Shown in pieces: positions 1-10,919 of a stretch of 64,000 nt of DNA (position 1 is the first letter of the stretch; each line of letters begins with the position of its first letter). The stretch comes from Metallyticus violacea (taxonomy: Eukaryota; Arthropoda; Insecta; Mantodea; Metallyticidae), in contig CM060843.1 of assembly GCA_030762175.1 (NCBI GenBank), positions 117,854,869-117,918,868 of the forward strand. Reading direction: 5' to 3'. A program made the translations under genes and the position numbers. Under the pieces are notes generated by a model, which saw only the letters and a program-made list of their open reading frames with translations, was not told the DNA's origin and did no database searches.

Positions 1-2281
1 TACCTGAAACTACTACCTGTACACTTTTGAGCTGCTGTTAAATGTTGAAGCGGTTTTTAATTAGGATGGAGGTAGTTGTAATGTGGGGTTTATTATCTGG
101 GGGTGAAGGATTATTAATTAATTATGAAGGATTGTTTTATAGGCGGGGTTTATTAGAATGGGATCTCAGGTTAATATTTGTGATAATGAGGACAGAGAAA
201 GAAGCCCATTAGTTAATAATCTCCGCAGTTGGGCGTAAGGAGGAAGCGGAAGTAAATACAAGTTCGTATTTGACTGGTGGCTTCTCGTTGTTGTAACTGG
301 CTTCACTTCCTACCTCTTCAGTCTCCCCGCTTCGATGACGTGGTGTTCACCATGTCATTATCACCGCGCAGGCACATGAGAGTCAATTAGTTGTTTTTGA
401 TTTTAGGAACGTGTGTTACGTTACCAGGGAGACAGGATATGGAAGGGGGACATCATCTTCTTCATATAAAGAATTTTGTAAAAGTTTCTCTAGTAATGTT
501 TATTTTCTCTATACACACAAGAATTGCAGGATCTCTTTATACCTATATCAAGTTTTTGCTCGCCAGAAGATAACCTTGAAAAATCCACGCGGATCTATAT
601 ACGATACTATACGTAACGGGCCTATACACTTGAGAGTTTTTCTTAGGCTGCTTCTATAGGTGCGGACGCATGCGATCCCCAATCACTTTCTTATTACCAC
701 TGAATTGCATATATCTGTTTAAAATAATCCACCAATTTACCGAATTCTGTAGATGAAGATAACAACAAGTGTTTCTTAATTATTCGTTCTTATTGCTCTA
801 TAGCTGCCACTACTATCTTACCACTCGCGTTAACAGTTACTGGTCACAAACTTCACTGATTATAAACTCCTCTGATTATGGATTCCGGTGGTTAAAAAAA
901 AAAAAGAATAACTCAACTCAATTACGCCTACCACGGCTGATGGTGTACTTGCTGCTGCTACTACTACTGCTACTGCCGGGGCTTTTTGGTTCTCCCACGA
1001 CTTTTATTAAATGTTCAATCAGTCGGTCCTATGCGCCTTCAATAATTTTTTATTTAAATTATTGCAGCGTCTTATTATGTTCTACGTGCTAATAGGCTAC
1101 ATAATAATCACGTGTTTCTTGATTCGTTTCTCATTGGCTATAATTTTAGCGCCAATTCCCCACTAACGAATATTTACGCTTTCTAATTTTTTTCTCCTCT
1201 TTCACTGTTAAATCTCCCCCATGTTACCCTTGCTAGACAAATATGTCCCGTTATGGTTTTGTCAGAGTTGCGTATTTTTTCAAGGTCACTTCACGACTAT
1301 TTTTCACCCTCGCTAACAGTATCTGGACTTTTATTGCCTTTCTTCCTTCAGCCTTGGAAGGTCCTGTTGTGTAAGAGAGGACGACCAAGGTCGTGAGGCC
1401 CAGACTTTTAGATTTTTGCTCAAGTTACATATATTGCACAAATATCTTCTACTGAACGTTTGAAGCATGTCTAAAACTTCTAATTATACGAATGACTGAT
1501 TAAAATGTTTAGAATTAATTGGCGAAGCCTTAATAATTATTATGTAATACCTTAGATTAATTATTTTCTTGGAAGATAGGAAATTCTGCTTCAATGTGCG
1601 TGCAGTTTTGATGACAGACGCTTATTACAATTGCAACTTGCATTATGTTTGCACGCAGCCTGGTATGCAATGAAATGCCCGTTTCTACTAAACGCATAGA
1701 TGCATATGATTTGCCGATAGGTACAACAGTAGCACTAGTGCTTATGATATGCATAAACCAGTGAAAAAAAGAAACAAAAACACATGAAATGCTAACTTGG
1801 TACAATTTACTAAATCTAAAAAAAAAAAATGTAATGGACAATTTTAAAATGTACGAAAATGTTAATTTATTAAAAAAAAAATACAAAAATATAAGTATGC
1901 CTACCCAAACAGAAGCAAGATAACTGACTCGGTTTTTCATTAAACACATTTATGTGAAACTAAGCAATGCCATTCTCCTACCAAAATGAGGACCTTTCTA
2001 TAAAAATCCTATTCCTGGTTAACAATCTTAGATAATTTTTTATTTATTGCTAACTAATCTAGTAGGTTTATAATATATATGAACAATATTGATAACGGGT
2101 ATCTCCATATTATACAGAGTGCAGATGGAAAAAAGAACTAGATAAATTCTAGAGAACGGTAGAGTACATGAAAACTAATAAAAAAACATAATACGTTCTT
2201 AATTAATTTTAAAATAAACTTGAAAGTTTCATCAATCTGAAAACATCCCCAAGATGTAACCTGCATTGCGATAGGTAATAC
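1..2281. other. Unassigned AT-rich DNA
   Basis: No gene is supported here. Positions 220-360 are richer in G+C than their surroundings. An imperfect run of CTG/CTA triplets lies near 949-977 and an A-run near 895. Open frames exist on both strands (for example 1557-1949 minus, 130 codons), but they are rich in Phe, Ile, Lys and Ser, as chance frames in AT-rich DNA are. I recognise no family in them. Confidence 0.6.
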
Positions 2282-2289
2282 ACGCTCGT

Positions 2290-2528
2290 TTCGGGTGGCG
2301 CGGACTCGTGAGCGGGAGGTCTGGGATTCGAATCCGCTAGGATCATCCTCCCTGATTTTTTCCAGGTTTTCCTCATAAATGACAAATGCCAGGGAAATAC
2401 TAAACTTAGACCTGGAACGCTTCCTTCCTTTAAAAAAAATCCTTTTCCAATTTATTATTTCATTTATGTGTCATCAGTATCCAACGCCTATGGTGCCTCA
2501 GTAGAAAGGGCGTTAAACACTAATAAAA
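2290..2528 (+). mobile_element. SINE-A copy with deleted A box
   Basis: A tRNA-derived SINE, alignable by eye to the copies at 25.3, 26.9 and 50.0 kb. It keeps the head segment GACTCGTGAGCGGGAGGTCT, a B-box-like GATTCGAATCC, the body phrase TTTTTCCAGGTTTTCCTCA, the phrase CTGGAACGCTTCCTTCCTT, an internal A-run and the tail GGGCGTTAAACACTA. About 15 bases covering the A box are missing, so it could not drive its own transcription. An 8-base direct repeat, ACGCTCGT, flanks it (2282-2289 and 2529-2536) and is probably the target-site duplication. Confidence 0.85.
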
Positions 2529-2536
2529 ACGCTCGT

Positions 2537-3970
2537 ATCGAATATCAACAAATGGAAAACAAAAAAGACTGACAGGATGCACACACCTCCCTGTCTCTCG
2601 TACACTGATATAAGAATATGGACGCAGGTGTCCCAACCCCGTCGCTGCCTTCGATAGTTTTATTTTATGCGTGCCCTGTCTTCAAATTAGAGAATTTTAA
2701 AAATAATACACGCTATAACCGTCCACCCTAGTGATATATGGCAAACGAATATTAATTTCTGTTGATAAGAACAAAAATTAAAATCCCAGGTGCAATAATA
2801 ATCCAACAATTAAGTACTAAGTTTTTATTGGGAAAATTTCTGAAAAACTATAAATTTATCCCCAATATAATAAAGGTATTTTATTATATTCAACGATAAC
2901 TATATGCATAGTAAATGTGCCTGCATTTTTCTCTTTATTCTGTATATCACATATACAAACGACAAAGCATTTTCAAAGAATCATATCATAGACAATAGTT
3001 TCCCTCTTATGGAAATTAAGCTTTGTTCCTGTGAAATGGTAATAAATTCATATAATTATAAACGTATCATTATCGCCCAAATTACAATAATCAAGCAGTA
3101 AATGTAGCAAACGTTTAGTACAAAGGAGAAATTACCGTTTTTAATAAAATGTTTTCGTTAAGGGAGTCTCTTTTATTGTCAGTTTGGGGATGAAAAGAAC
3201 TCAGAGCTACGCCACGTCGAAATTGCCATGCAAAGCACGTGTTCCGTAGTTAAGCTGTTATTCCCCTTCCTTGTTGTGCCTACTTAATGATAATTTGATC
3301 ACTATTTGTTTAATCTCAGACCGACGCACGAGGGCTACCTGCAAACTCCACACGCAAGCGCCCCTCACATTTTACTTGACAAGATCTCAGTAATCACAGC
3401 TTGTGTGGTGGTATCATGACATGCACAGCATTGCCAACTCCTTTACTTTATATGTTTCGTCCAGCATACACAAAAGTATCATAAACAAACCTCTTAAATT
3501 AACTAGATATTTAATCTTATAAAAATGTGTATCCTATATCACTAATAGTTTCGTTTTTATTTAAGGACGCATTAGAATTATGCTGAGGAAGGAATTGCTA
3601 AGTGAAATTAAATTCAATTGGTTCATAGCGCTAAATGTAACTAAATTTAGTTCATTCATATTGCCACTTAAAACACAGAAGGGCAACCACCGACAAGTAG
3701 AAAGGCCTAAGAAGAACAAAAAGAAGAAAATTTCTTTTTAATATAAGAGTCTAACAAATGTTCTCTGTTAAAATATAGGAAGAAACTCGAAACATGCTCA
3801 ATGGCGTCAGATGAAATGTATATTGTGCTTAGAATAATTAGGATAATTGAACCTAAACTGATACTAAAAGAGAAAGTTATATCTGCAAGTGTTCCGTTAT
3901 ACACTAACTGGCAGATGACCTAGAGAAGAGAAAATATTAATTTCATAATCACACTCTTGACTTCCGTAAG
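2537..3970. other. Unassigned AT-rich DNA
   Basis: I see no gene, RNA or recognisable element. A 65-codon open frame at 2904-3101 (plus) and another at 3707-3904 (minus) have AT-driven compositions and no recognised motif. Confidence 0.6.
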
Positions 3971-3976
3971 TTAATT

Positions 3977-4180
3977 GGTTTTTTGAGAGTTTAACGTCCC
4001 TAATAACAGCAAGGTCTAAAGAGACAATGAACCATTGACTTACGAAAGGAAAGCGTAAATGAGCCCATAGCCGTAAACTGTTCTTTCACCTTTTCAGATT
4101 ACAACAGGCAACTGACCTTACGGGATTCGAACGCGGGACTTTTGGATTTGCAGGCAGACAAGTTGAAAAGAGAGTGAACC
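3977..4180 (-). mobile_element. tRNA-like SINE sharing the SINE-A tail motif
   Basis: Read on the minus strand, the head carries a good Pol III B box (GTTCGAATCCC, complement of 4122-4132). About 140 bases later comes a tail with GGGACGTTAAACTCTCAA followed by an A-rich end. The head differs from SINE-A, but the tail phrase closely resembles SINE-A's GGGCGTTAAACACTACTC. This suggests a separate SINE family that may use the same LINE machinery. The exact 5' end is uncertain and no convincing target-site duplication was found. Confidence 0.55.
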
Positions 4181-4189
4181 AAATCTTTT

Positions 4190-4840
4190 AATTTGTTAGA
4201 GAGAGAGAAAAGGGAAGAAACCGGCATTTATTGTAACCATTGTCTGCTGAATATTTACAACACTTCCTGTAGTTAAAAAACTTTGTACCCGGATCAGTTC
4301 TTAACTGTGTAGTGCGTTTACGACGTTCCTCTGATAAATATTTTACAGAGATATTTTATTAGTCTCCGAATCTGTGGTTATGCACCTATACGGTGCATAT
4401 CGAATGATTCACATGAATTGCTAAGAAACAACAATTAACTAATAAATACATTAATTTATCTGCCAATACTTGATGCGTTAGGACCATATTTATTATACAG
4501 ACAATTGTAGCATTGAATAAATCTACAATGAAAAGATCCTCTAAATCATTGTTAGACAAAAAGGCTGTATTCTGTTTCTTCTTGTCCTCTTTTACTCCAA
4601 TCATTCATCTGTCACCATCGATGATAAGCAATAAATAAAATTATTGTTTTCATTGTTATACTTGAACAGAGATGCGCATTCCGAAATTCACACACATTTA
4701 TAAATCTTGTCTGCTGAATTTGATTTTTACCTCTCGGCTACAAAGTGGCTCGCAGCTGTACTTCAGGAAAGGTATATAAATCTTACCTTGCTATCGACGT
4801 TCGGTGGGAAACCTATAGAGTTTGAGTTTTAATAAACAAA
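4190..4840. other. Unassigned AT-rich DNA
   Basis: Nothing recognisable. A 72-codon minus-strand frame at 4386-4604 shows no family features. Confidence 0.55.
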
Positions 4841-4841
4841 T

Positions 4842-5246
4842 TTAAACTCCCACCTGTTGTAATAATTTCGGAAATGATTTTTGTTGGTGAATGTTTAAGA
4901 TTTGTATAATTTTTGTCTTTTCCCTTTTAAGACTGATTTTTTCACACGTATATTTTGTTCCACAATAAAAAGTAAATTCAAATGTGTGCATAATATCATG
5001 AATTGTAGTTTTGGAAAGAAGCAATTGATTAGAACATTTCTGAATAAATTCTGCATGTACATGATCAGACTTTCTTTTTAAATAACGTTTACATATAAAA
5101 ATGCATTCCTTTAGAGTGAGAGTGCGAATGAATTTAAGACTGGCAAGAAACCGGTTCAAAAAGGGAATGATCAAGAAGAGAGAAATGGAGTTGTAATGGG
5201 CAATAAGGCTAGTAGCCGAGAAGTAAAACACAACAGATGAGAACAA
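4842..5246 (-). other. Unrecognised 134-codon open frame in a dispersed repeat
   Basis: An open frame on the minus strand with no recognised domain. Its 3' part (complement of about 4863-4920) lies in DNA that is clearly similar to 60428-60482; both contain TTTTGTTGGTGAATGTT. The two translations share a rough pattern ending in SFPKLLQQ here and AFPKLIQK in the other copy. This suggests, without proving, that the frame is a worn piece of a repeated coding element. The N-terminal half is hydrophobic. I do not assign a function. Confidence 0.3.
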
Positions 5247-5249
5247 TTG

Positions 5250-5990
5250 TATATAGATGGTTGAAGAACGTAGGCTGTGTCAACTATACAGCCCGGAATA
5301 TTTGGTTTGCATAGTCTACATAATCGTAGATAGTTTCTGGTCCTCAGTAGAAGTTGCAAATCTTATGATTAAAGTACACAGTTGCAAGTCTACCTCTTAT
5401 GATATAGTAATGCAGACTGGCCAGTTGCATAACTACAAACCACATACAGCGCCTTCAAAATTTGACATGTTGTATGGGGGTAGCAAATCCATAATTTTAA
5501 CAACATAGAGAGAAAAAAAAAACGGTCGAATTATTTACGGAGACATAAACTATATATACTCACCAGTTGAAGACTGGATTTACACTAAGTTTCTAATTAG
5601 AGTTTCATCTGTTAAAATAAAGAACTCTTGGACTTAGATTCCTTTGTAATTAGGTACCTGTACTCGTATAGTGGACAGAACACATTGGCAGTTGGAATAT
5701 ATTCATTAAGTCTTTATTTTATTTGTCAAGCAGAGAAACCAGTACACACCAATCTTATATCAGCACTCGTTATTCTATTTCGGTTGCAGTACTTGATATC
5801 TGATTATCATAATCTACTGACCATTCATCCCCAGAGAGAACTCTTGATTCCGAAAATGAAAATTGTTTAATATTTCTACCACTACATATGTAGTATAGGT
5901 AAATAACATTTGTTTACTGTGCTTCACTCCTAACTCATACCTAATTGATTTAAATATTTTATTTTTATTGCTTCACTTTTTAATTCCCTC
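5250..5990. other. Unassigned AT-rich DNA
   Basis: Contains only short open frames (for example 5628-5870 plus) with no recognised features, and an A-run near 5512-5521. Confidence 0.55.
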
Positions 5991-5997
5991 TCTTATT

Positions 5998-6300
5998 AAT
6001 GCATTTTCCCACGGTGCCTAAACATTTCTACAGCTTCCTGGAAGAAGCATTGTAAACCTCTGCAAACCACCGCTTTACAGTCTACATGATTTCTTAATCT
6101 GATGAAAATTTCCTCCCTAGAACGTTTTCTTTTGTTTTTTAGGGCAGCCCAGCCCAATTCGTTGGAAGATTTGGAGAGTAAGCAGGAATTCAAACCCTTC
6201 TTTAACTATTACAACACAAGCCTTGAAACATCATGTTGAAGAAAGAGCACACCTTGTCACAACTTACGTGGCGTTCCGCCTTGATTACATCTCGTAATTT
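5998..6300 (-). pseudogene. Mariner-type transposase C-terminal fragment
   Basis: On the minus strand the translation contains LQHDVSRL near 6219-6242, which corresponds to the family's catalytic HDN(A/S)RP segment with the Asp retained. It is followed in order by a GW-ALKNK segment, an acidic SREEIFIRLRN segment and a C-terminal FFQEAVEMFRHR segment. That order matches the end of Tc1/mariner DD34D transposases: third catalytic region, then D/E-rich helix, then the 'FY/FF..G...L..R' tail. The SPDLAPSD motif is destroyed, stops interrupt the N-terminal side, and the first half of the protein is not visible. It is a dead relic. The assignment rests on motif order rather than continuous identity. 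Confidence 0.5.
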
Positions 6301-6569
6301 AAAAATTACATTTTCATAATAATGGCCCGTTTTTTCTGACTTTGCTCTGCAAATTATCAGTCAGTTATGCACTACAAAAACACACAGCATGGTTCAGTTT
6401 AATGATGACCGCATTGGAACTTCTTAGGAGGGTTATGCCCCTTACGTTTCAATTCCTTACTTTTCATTTTGGTTTCACAATCATTGATGGACCTATGACT
6501 AATGCAATATTAAAACTCTATCAAGAAACTCTGTCTCTTTATCTTGCGAAAACTTTGTTTTGTTGATTT

Positions 6570-6856
6570 GGTTTATTTACGGACGCTCTTTAACATCTCG
6601 GGTCATCAGGGTCCCATTCAACTCAGGGCGTGAAACGGGCGATAAATTTTGCTCAGAGGCCTCTTCTTTCAGGCTTGAGGTTCTTATTCGTGCCGTAAAT
6701 GTACGACACGGGACCCACTGCTTTACTTCCCTTCCGAAGTAAGCCATACTTAGGATTTACACGCCCGAATAAAATCCATCGATCCTGGCCGAGTTTGAAC
6801 TAGCGATCTTGGGTTTAGGAGACAAATATGGTTACCACTACACAACCAGGACCGAC
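6570..6856 (-). mobile_element. SINE-B copy, nearly full length
   Basis: A tRNA-headed SINE in reverse orientation. The minus strand begins GTCGGTCCTGGTTGTGTAGT, followed by a degenerate B box (complement of 6791-6801). The body holds ATCGATGGATTTTATTCGG and GGGACCCACTGC-type phrases on the opposite strand, and the end on the plus strand is GGTTTATTTACGGACGCTC. It aligns through its length with the copies at 8.0, 38.2 and 39.8 kb. Point changes in the B box suggest an old copy. Confidence 0.85.
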
Positions 6857-6859
6857 TAT

Positions 6860-8017
6860 CTGATGAAAATGACGAATTGACATACAAATTAATATCTCAA
6901 CCGTTATTGAGTATGTTGACATGAGATACCCAACATGCAATTAACTTTTTTCTTCTATAGTACTTTGTTAACATATGTTATACACTATGGTATGAGGTGC
7001 CTGTATTCCTGATACGTACTGGTCTATCTTGCAATCTTACACTTCGTTTTTGTTTTCTTCTATTGCGACAATTGTACAGAACCACTGACATGCTCTCTTC
7101 AAAGGTCTCAGCTACATATTGAAACCCACGACATCAGTTTTTTTTTTGGGGGGGGGGTCATATATTCCAAGTCACAATAGATTCTGCTAAAGTTGAAGTT
7201 CAGATGAGAGTCCCTTAGTCAAAGCTTTTTGCTATGATCAATACTTCATTTTAACAGCTGCCAAAACCTAATACAAGGATGTATTAACTTGAAACTAAGT
7301 AAGCGTCGTTTATGTACTGCCAGGAATGTATTACTGTCAACAGACCACTTTATTCCCCCAAGTGGGTACAGTATCACCTTTAACGTTCTCGCCGATGATT
7401 GAGCTGAGACGTCCGCCAACAGACACTCAACTGGGGATGGTATATGGTCGATGTCGTCACAAATTCCTACTCGATCTCTGGTGGCAAAAAAAGAGTGAGG
7501 AGATTCTAGGGGTGGTAGATGTAGGGTCGGGACATAGGTAAGTCGTACCCTCAGGATATGCGAGGTACTCCGGGCTTTTAAGAGACACAGTCAGTCAAAC
7601 CTAATAAAGGAAAAACAAGAATTTATCGGAAAAGTCAGCCAGAGGTCGCAACAACCTGCGTAGTCCGTCTGCTTCGCCTGCCGCTGGCTCTTATATCTAA
7701 AATACACAACTGGCCAGCTTACACCAAAAGAAGGAAAACGTAGGAGGTTTAACAGTTACCATCACTGTCTTATCCTTAACATTCCACTTAAAGGCTCGTA
7801 TATTTACTAAACAATTCACATATGTGTTACCTACAAACATATGTCACAATTGTTGCTAAAGGGAGCTTTCTTGTCCGGAATGTCCTACTCTACATATATT
7901 TACCAACCAATTCACGTATGCGTCACCTGCCATACTTCGATACTTTATTATTTTAATACAGCCTAGTACATCTTATCGTATACTATTACAACTACTTATT
8001 ATTGTCATTATTATTAT
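6860..8017. other. Unassigned DNA with a diverged direct repeat
   Basis: No gene seen. There is a T-run followed by a G-run at 7138-7157. Two diverged 36-base direct repeats (7797-7832 and 7893-7928) share the phrases TATTTAC-AA and CAATTCAC-TATG. Positions 7380-7720 are a little richer in G+C but hold no recognisable family. Confidence 0.55.
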
Positions 8018-8292
8018 TAGGTTTATTTAAGGACACTCTTTAACATCTTTGGCCATTAGCGTTCCATTCAATTCAGTGCGTGAAAGGGCCGATTAATTTT
8101 GCTTAGAGGCATCTTCTCTCAGGCTGAATGATCTTTTGCGCTATGGGCTGCAAATCTACAACACGGGACTCCGAAGGGAGCAATGCTTAAAATTTTTACT
8201 CCCTAAAAATCTATCGACCCTGACCGGGTTTGAACCCGCGAACTTGGGCCTACCAGGCAACTATAGTTTCCACTATACAACTAGGATAGATA
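8018..8292 (-). mobile_element. SINE-B copy
   Basis: Reverse-oriented, near full-length member of the SINE-B family. Its B box is intact (GGTTCAAACCC type, complement around 8226-8237), as in the 39.8 kb copy. The 3' end on the plus strand reads GGTTTATTTAAGGACACTC next to a short ATT run. The central diagnostic region is diverged, with CTCCGAAGGGAGCAATG where other copies have a longer GGAAGGGAAGTAAAG phrase. Confidence 0.85.
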
Positions 8293-8299
8293 GTATATA

Positions 8300-9065
8300 T
8301 GTTATGTATAATGTAACTTAATGGAAAATAAAGAAATATTTCCATTGCAGCATTCATTTTAATCTAAAAATTAATATTGTGTTTCATTACTAACATCTTT
8401 ATGTCCCGTACCTCATCAATTATTTTATTTCTATTTCAAAAATCCGTCCTATATATATCAACACGCTATAATATTAGAATAATAATTTATTTTCAGGATA
8501 TTTTACATTTATTATAGTTCCATTATTCCGCAGTACAGATCAGATTGTGAGCAATATAGAAATAAGTGGGTAAATAATTTTATCCCACCAGCACCTTAAT
8601 ATTTGCAAATAAGCCACTTTTTGGCAACACTGATTGTAATTCTCCTTGCTTTAAATGCAGCTCTGAAGCCCATGGTACGCTTAATAAGAGAGAGAAGAAA
8701 AAATCATAACCAGGGTCTGACTGGACGTTAGGCGATAAAAATAAACTACACAAAATGTAGAACGGTATCAGAGATCAGTAGCTACCAGGAAAATGAGAAA
8801 ACCCATGCATCAGACAGGCTCCCCTTATCTGCAGTTGAGTTATGAGACAAATAAGATAATAAGAGATGTACTCCTCTACACGCAACATAACTTTGCCAGG
8901 GGAGAAAAGAAGGGGCAGTTTTGCTTCTGCAAACACTCTTATCAAGTAAAGATCAACAAGGGATACGATGTTAACTAAAATGTATAGTGAAACACCAAAA
9001 AAGGGAGAATGGCATAGAGCACTGCAGCCCCTTAAAAAGCTCCAAGATACGGTATAAAAAATAAA
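8300..9065. other. Unassigned AT-rich DNA
   Basis: No gene is supported. A 114-codon minus frame (8775-9119) overlaps the exon candidate at 9071-9148 in a different frame and has no recognised motif. Confidence 0.5.
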
Positions 9066-9070
9066 GATAC

Positions 9071-9148
9071 CTTTCACAAATGTCGACCTCTTCTGAGCCA
9101 TTTGTATACCTACTGTCATAACGTTGATATACTACTGGTAGATTTTGC
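9071..9148 (-). CDS. Possible internal coding exon, function unknown
   Basis: On the minus strand a pyrimidine-rich tract ending CTGCTCCCTTAG is followed by a 78-base open stretch and a plausible 5' splice site, GAAAG|GTATCT. In the open frame it encodes 25 complete codons containing YQRYDSRYTNGSEEVDICE. That segment is polar and balanced, unlike the Phe/Ile/Lys-rich chance frames nearby. The phase is 2 at both ends, so skipping or including it would keep the frame. It does not join directly to the phase-1 donor of the signal-peptide exon at 12539-12623, so no link between them is shown. I recognise no family. It may be chance. Confidence 0.2.
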
Positions 9149-9169
9149 CTAAGGGAGCAGACGACATTT

Positions 9170-9930
9170 AATGCCAAGGCATTTAATATAAATGAACGTC
9201 CTATGCTAGTTTATCTCTAGGACAATTAAGAAAATACCGAGAGTTCTTTCTGGTCTGTGTCCACACGATGGAACAAAGTCGCTCCAGTCCCTGTCATAAT
9301 AACAACAGTTCTCGCGCTGAGGCTACACATAGGCAGCAAGTCGCAGTTTGCTGTTACGAGAGCAAGCATTGTTTCTGTTTTTTGTGTCATTTTAATTCAA
9401 TTTGCCCTTAAGAGAGCAGTATATCTCAAGTCTTCGTGTTATTATATGTCACTGTAGACTATGTAACGGTTCCTCCGACCCACCCCCAAATTATAATGTA
9501 CATTTATGTAGACCCACTCATCATATTTTGGCATTGTAATTACTAATATAAATATTGTGTGTCATAAACTTTAACTTCAATGTAAGAATTGTACAAAAGA
9601 GAAAGCCCCTTGGTATTTTGTTACGGAAGCTTGAAAGGCCAAGAGTCATAAAATTACAAAACATGAAGACATTCGAGGGTCGCGTATGAAGCCCCTTTCT
9701 TTTTTAAAAGGTCTGTCGTTGCAGGGTTAATAAACCTGAAGAATTTTTAAATCCGTTTGGTGATCTGAATCCGACAGGCTTGTACTGTTAGTCTTTACAC
9801 TAGTCAATGCCAACAAAATGTTTTAAACTTTCAAAAATAGCAAATGGCACGTGAGGAAGGTGAATTTAAGCCAGTCGATGGAAGATGCACGTTTGAATTT
9901 TAAAGATAGACGCGAAAACTGCACCTGTCT
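9170..9930. other. Unassigned DNA
   Basis: Nothing recognisable. The open frame at 9257-9457 has no family features. Confidence 0.5.
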
Positions 9931-10022
9931 GTGTCACCCCGTGGATCGATTATAGATTTGAATGTAATATATAAAGAAGCATTTGCTCGGCCTGGGCAAG
10001 CAGTTGTAAATTCGACGTTGCT

Positions 10023-10271
10023 GAGGCACTCAGTTCAAAGCTCTACACGCGGTAGTTTCGACTCATTTGCTCATTGCTCAGGTTGCAGTTTGAAGTTTAA
10101 TACGCTGCGAGACACAAGCAGTCCAAGTTCCATACGCGGTGAGACGCAACTTATTTCTCTCAGACACAGATAACGCAGTTCTGAGACATCAATTAGGCAG
10201 TTTTTGCGCTGATACTCACCTGAGAAGCAGTTATCTGTTATGTAGTTCCGATACATCAGTTAGCTGTTTTC
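10023..10271 (+). repeat. Degenerate internal repeats, possibly an old LTR
   Basis: Two pairs of diverged direct repeats. One pair (10023-10052 and 10109-10139) shares CA-TTCAAA/CAGTCCAA and ends ACGCGG. The other pair (10176-10205 and 10242-10271) shares CAGTTC-GA-ACATCA-TTAG. Their spacings are about 86 and 66 bases. The segment is richer in G+C than its surroundings and lies just upstream of the primer-binding-site-like array at 10721-10905. This would suit a decayed LTR or leader, but no paired LTR or boundary inverted repeat is visible. Confidence 0.35.
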
Positions 10272-10720
10272 AGTTTCACACGCCGTGGCACTCGTCTGTA
10301 AGTTTCACACATGATAACTAAGTTTTTATCGACGTAGCTAAGTCTGTCGTACGCAGAACACCAGAGGACGCGAAAGATTTTAGACATAATGCAATACCAA
10401 TACATATATTATGTCACATCGCATGCTCATTTAGACTACTGAAATCTTCTTCCAGTCCTGTTGATTACAATTCAACAAAATAACATAATTCACCATGAGA
10501 AATTGTCATTGAAGCGCGGGCAACAACACCGAAGCCACCGATCATCAATTTATCAAAAGCGCTTCAAAATTGTAGTTAGTTATTGCCCAGTTAGTTTAAA
10601 TTGCTTTATTTCATTAGTTTGGATATATAACAGCTCTATGGAACAAGCATGTCTCCTTAAAATCAATACTCTGCTAGCGAATTAACTTCGCAATTATAAG
10701 AATGATGCAGAAATAACTAA

Positions 10721-10905
10721 ACAACTTCGACAACAAATCGCTTCAAAATTTGTGCCCACTCCGAGGCACATTGGTGGAGCTTACTAAACAGCTTCATAAC
10801 TTGGCGCCAACGTGGGGCCACAAATAAACAGTCTCATAATTAGGCTTTAATTATTGGAGTTGTACTAAACCCCTTCAAAATTTGGCGTCCAACGTTGTCC
10901 ACCCT
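10721..10905 (+). repeat. Degenerate ~40-bp tandem units with PBS-like cores
   Basis: About four units start with ACTAAACAGCTTCA-like text (near 10718, 10783, 10823 and 10864); the last three are spaced about 40 bases apart. The unit at 10783 contains TGGCGCCAACGTGGGGC (10802-10818). With one C missing, this is the complement of the 3' end of eukaryotic tRNA-Lys(CUU), the usual primer-binding site of many Ty3/gypsy-type retrotransposons. The last unit has TGGCGTCCAACGTTGTCC (10882-10899), and the first has a weaker TGTGCCCACTCCGAGGC. No gag or pol coding remnant is visible downstream. I read it as a retroelement leader remnant in which the PBS region became duplicated. Confidence 0.45.
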
Positions 10906-10919
10906 CGAACTGTCTCAAG

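Noticed and set aside
1557..1949. 130-codon minus-strand open frame
   Set aside because: Phe/Ile/Ser-rich composition driven by A- and T-runs; no domain, no second copy, no splice signals of note.
6100..6180. Plus-strand acceptor TTTTGTTTTTTAG followed by a short open stretch and GTAAGC
   Set aside because: The same bases are better explained as the minus-strand mariner C-terminal relic, and the plus-strand exon would be only about 40 bases.
7326..7541. 71-codon GC-richer open frame
   Set aside because: No homology recognised and no splice or start features that separate it from chance.
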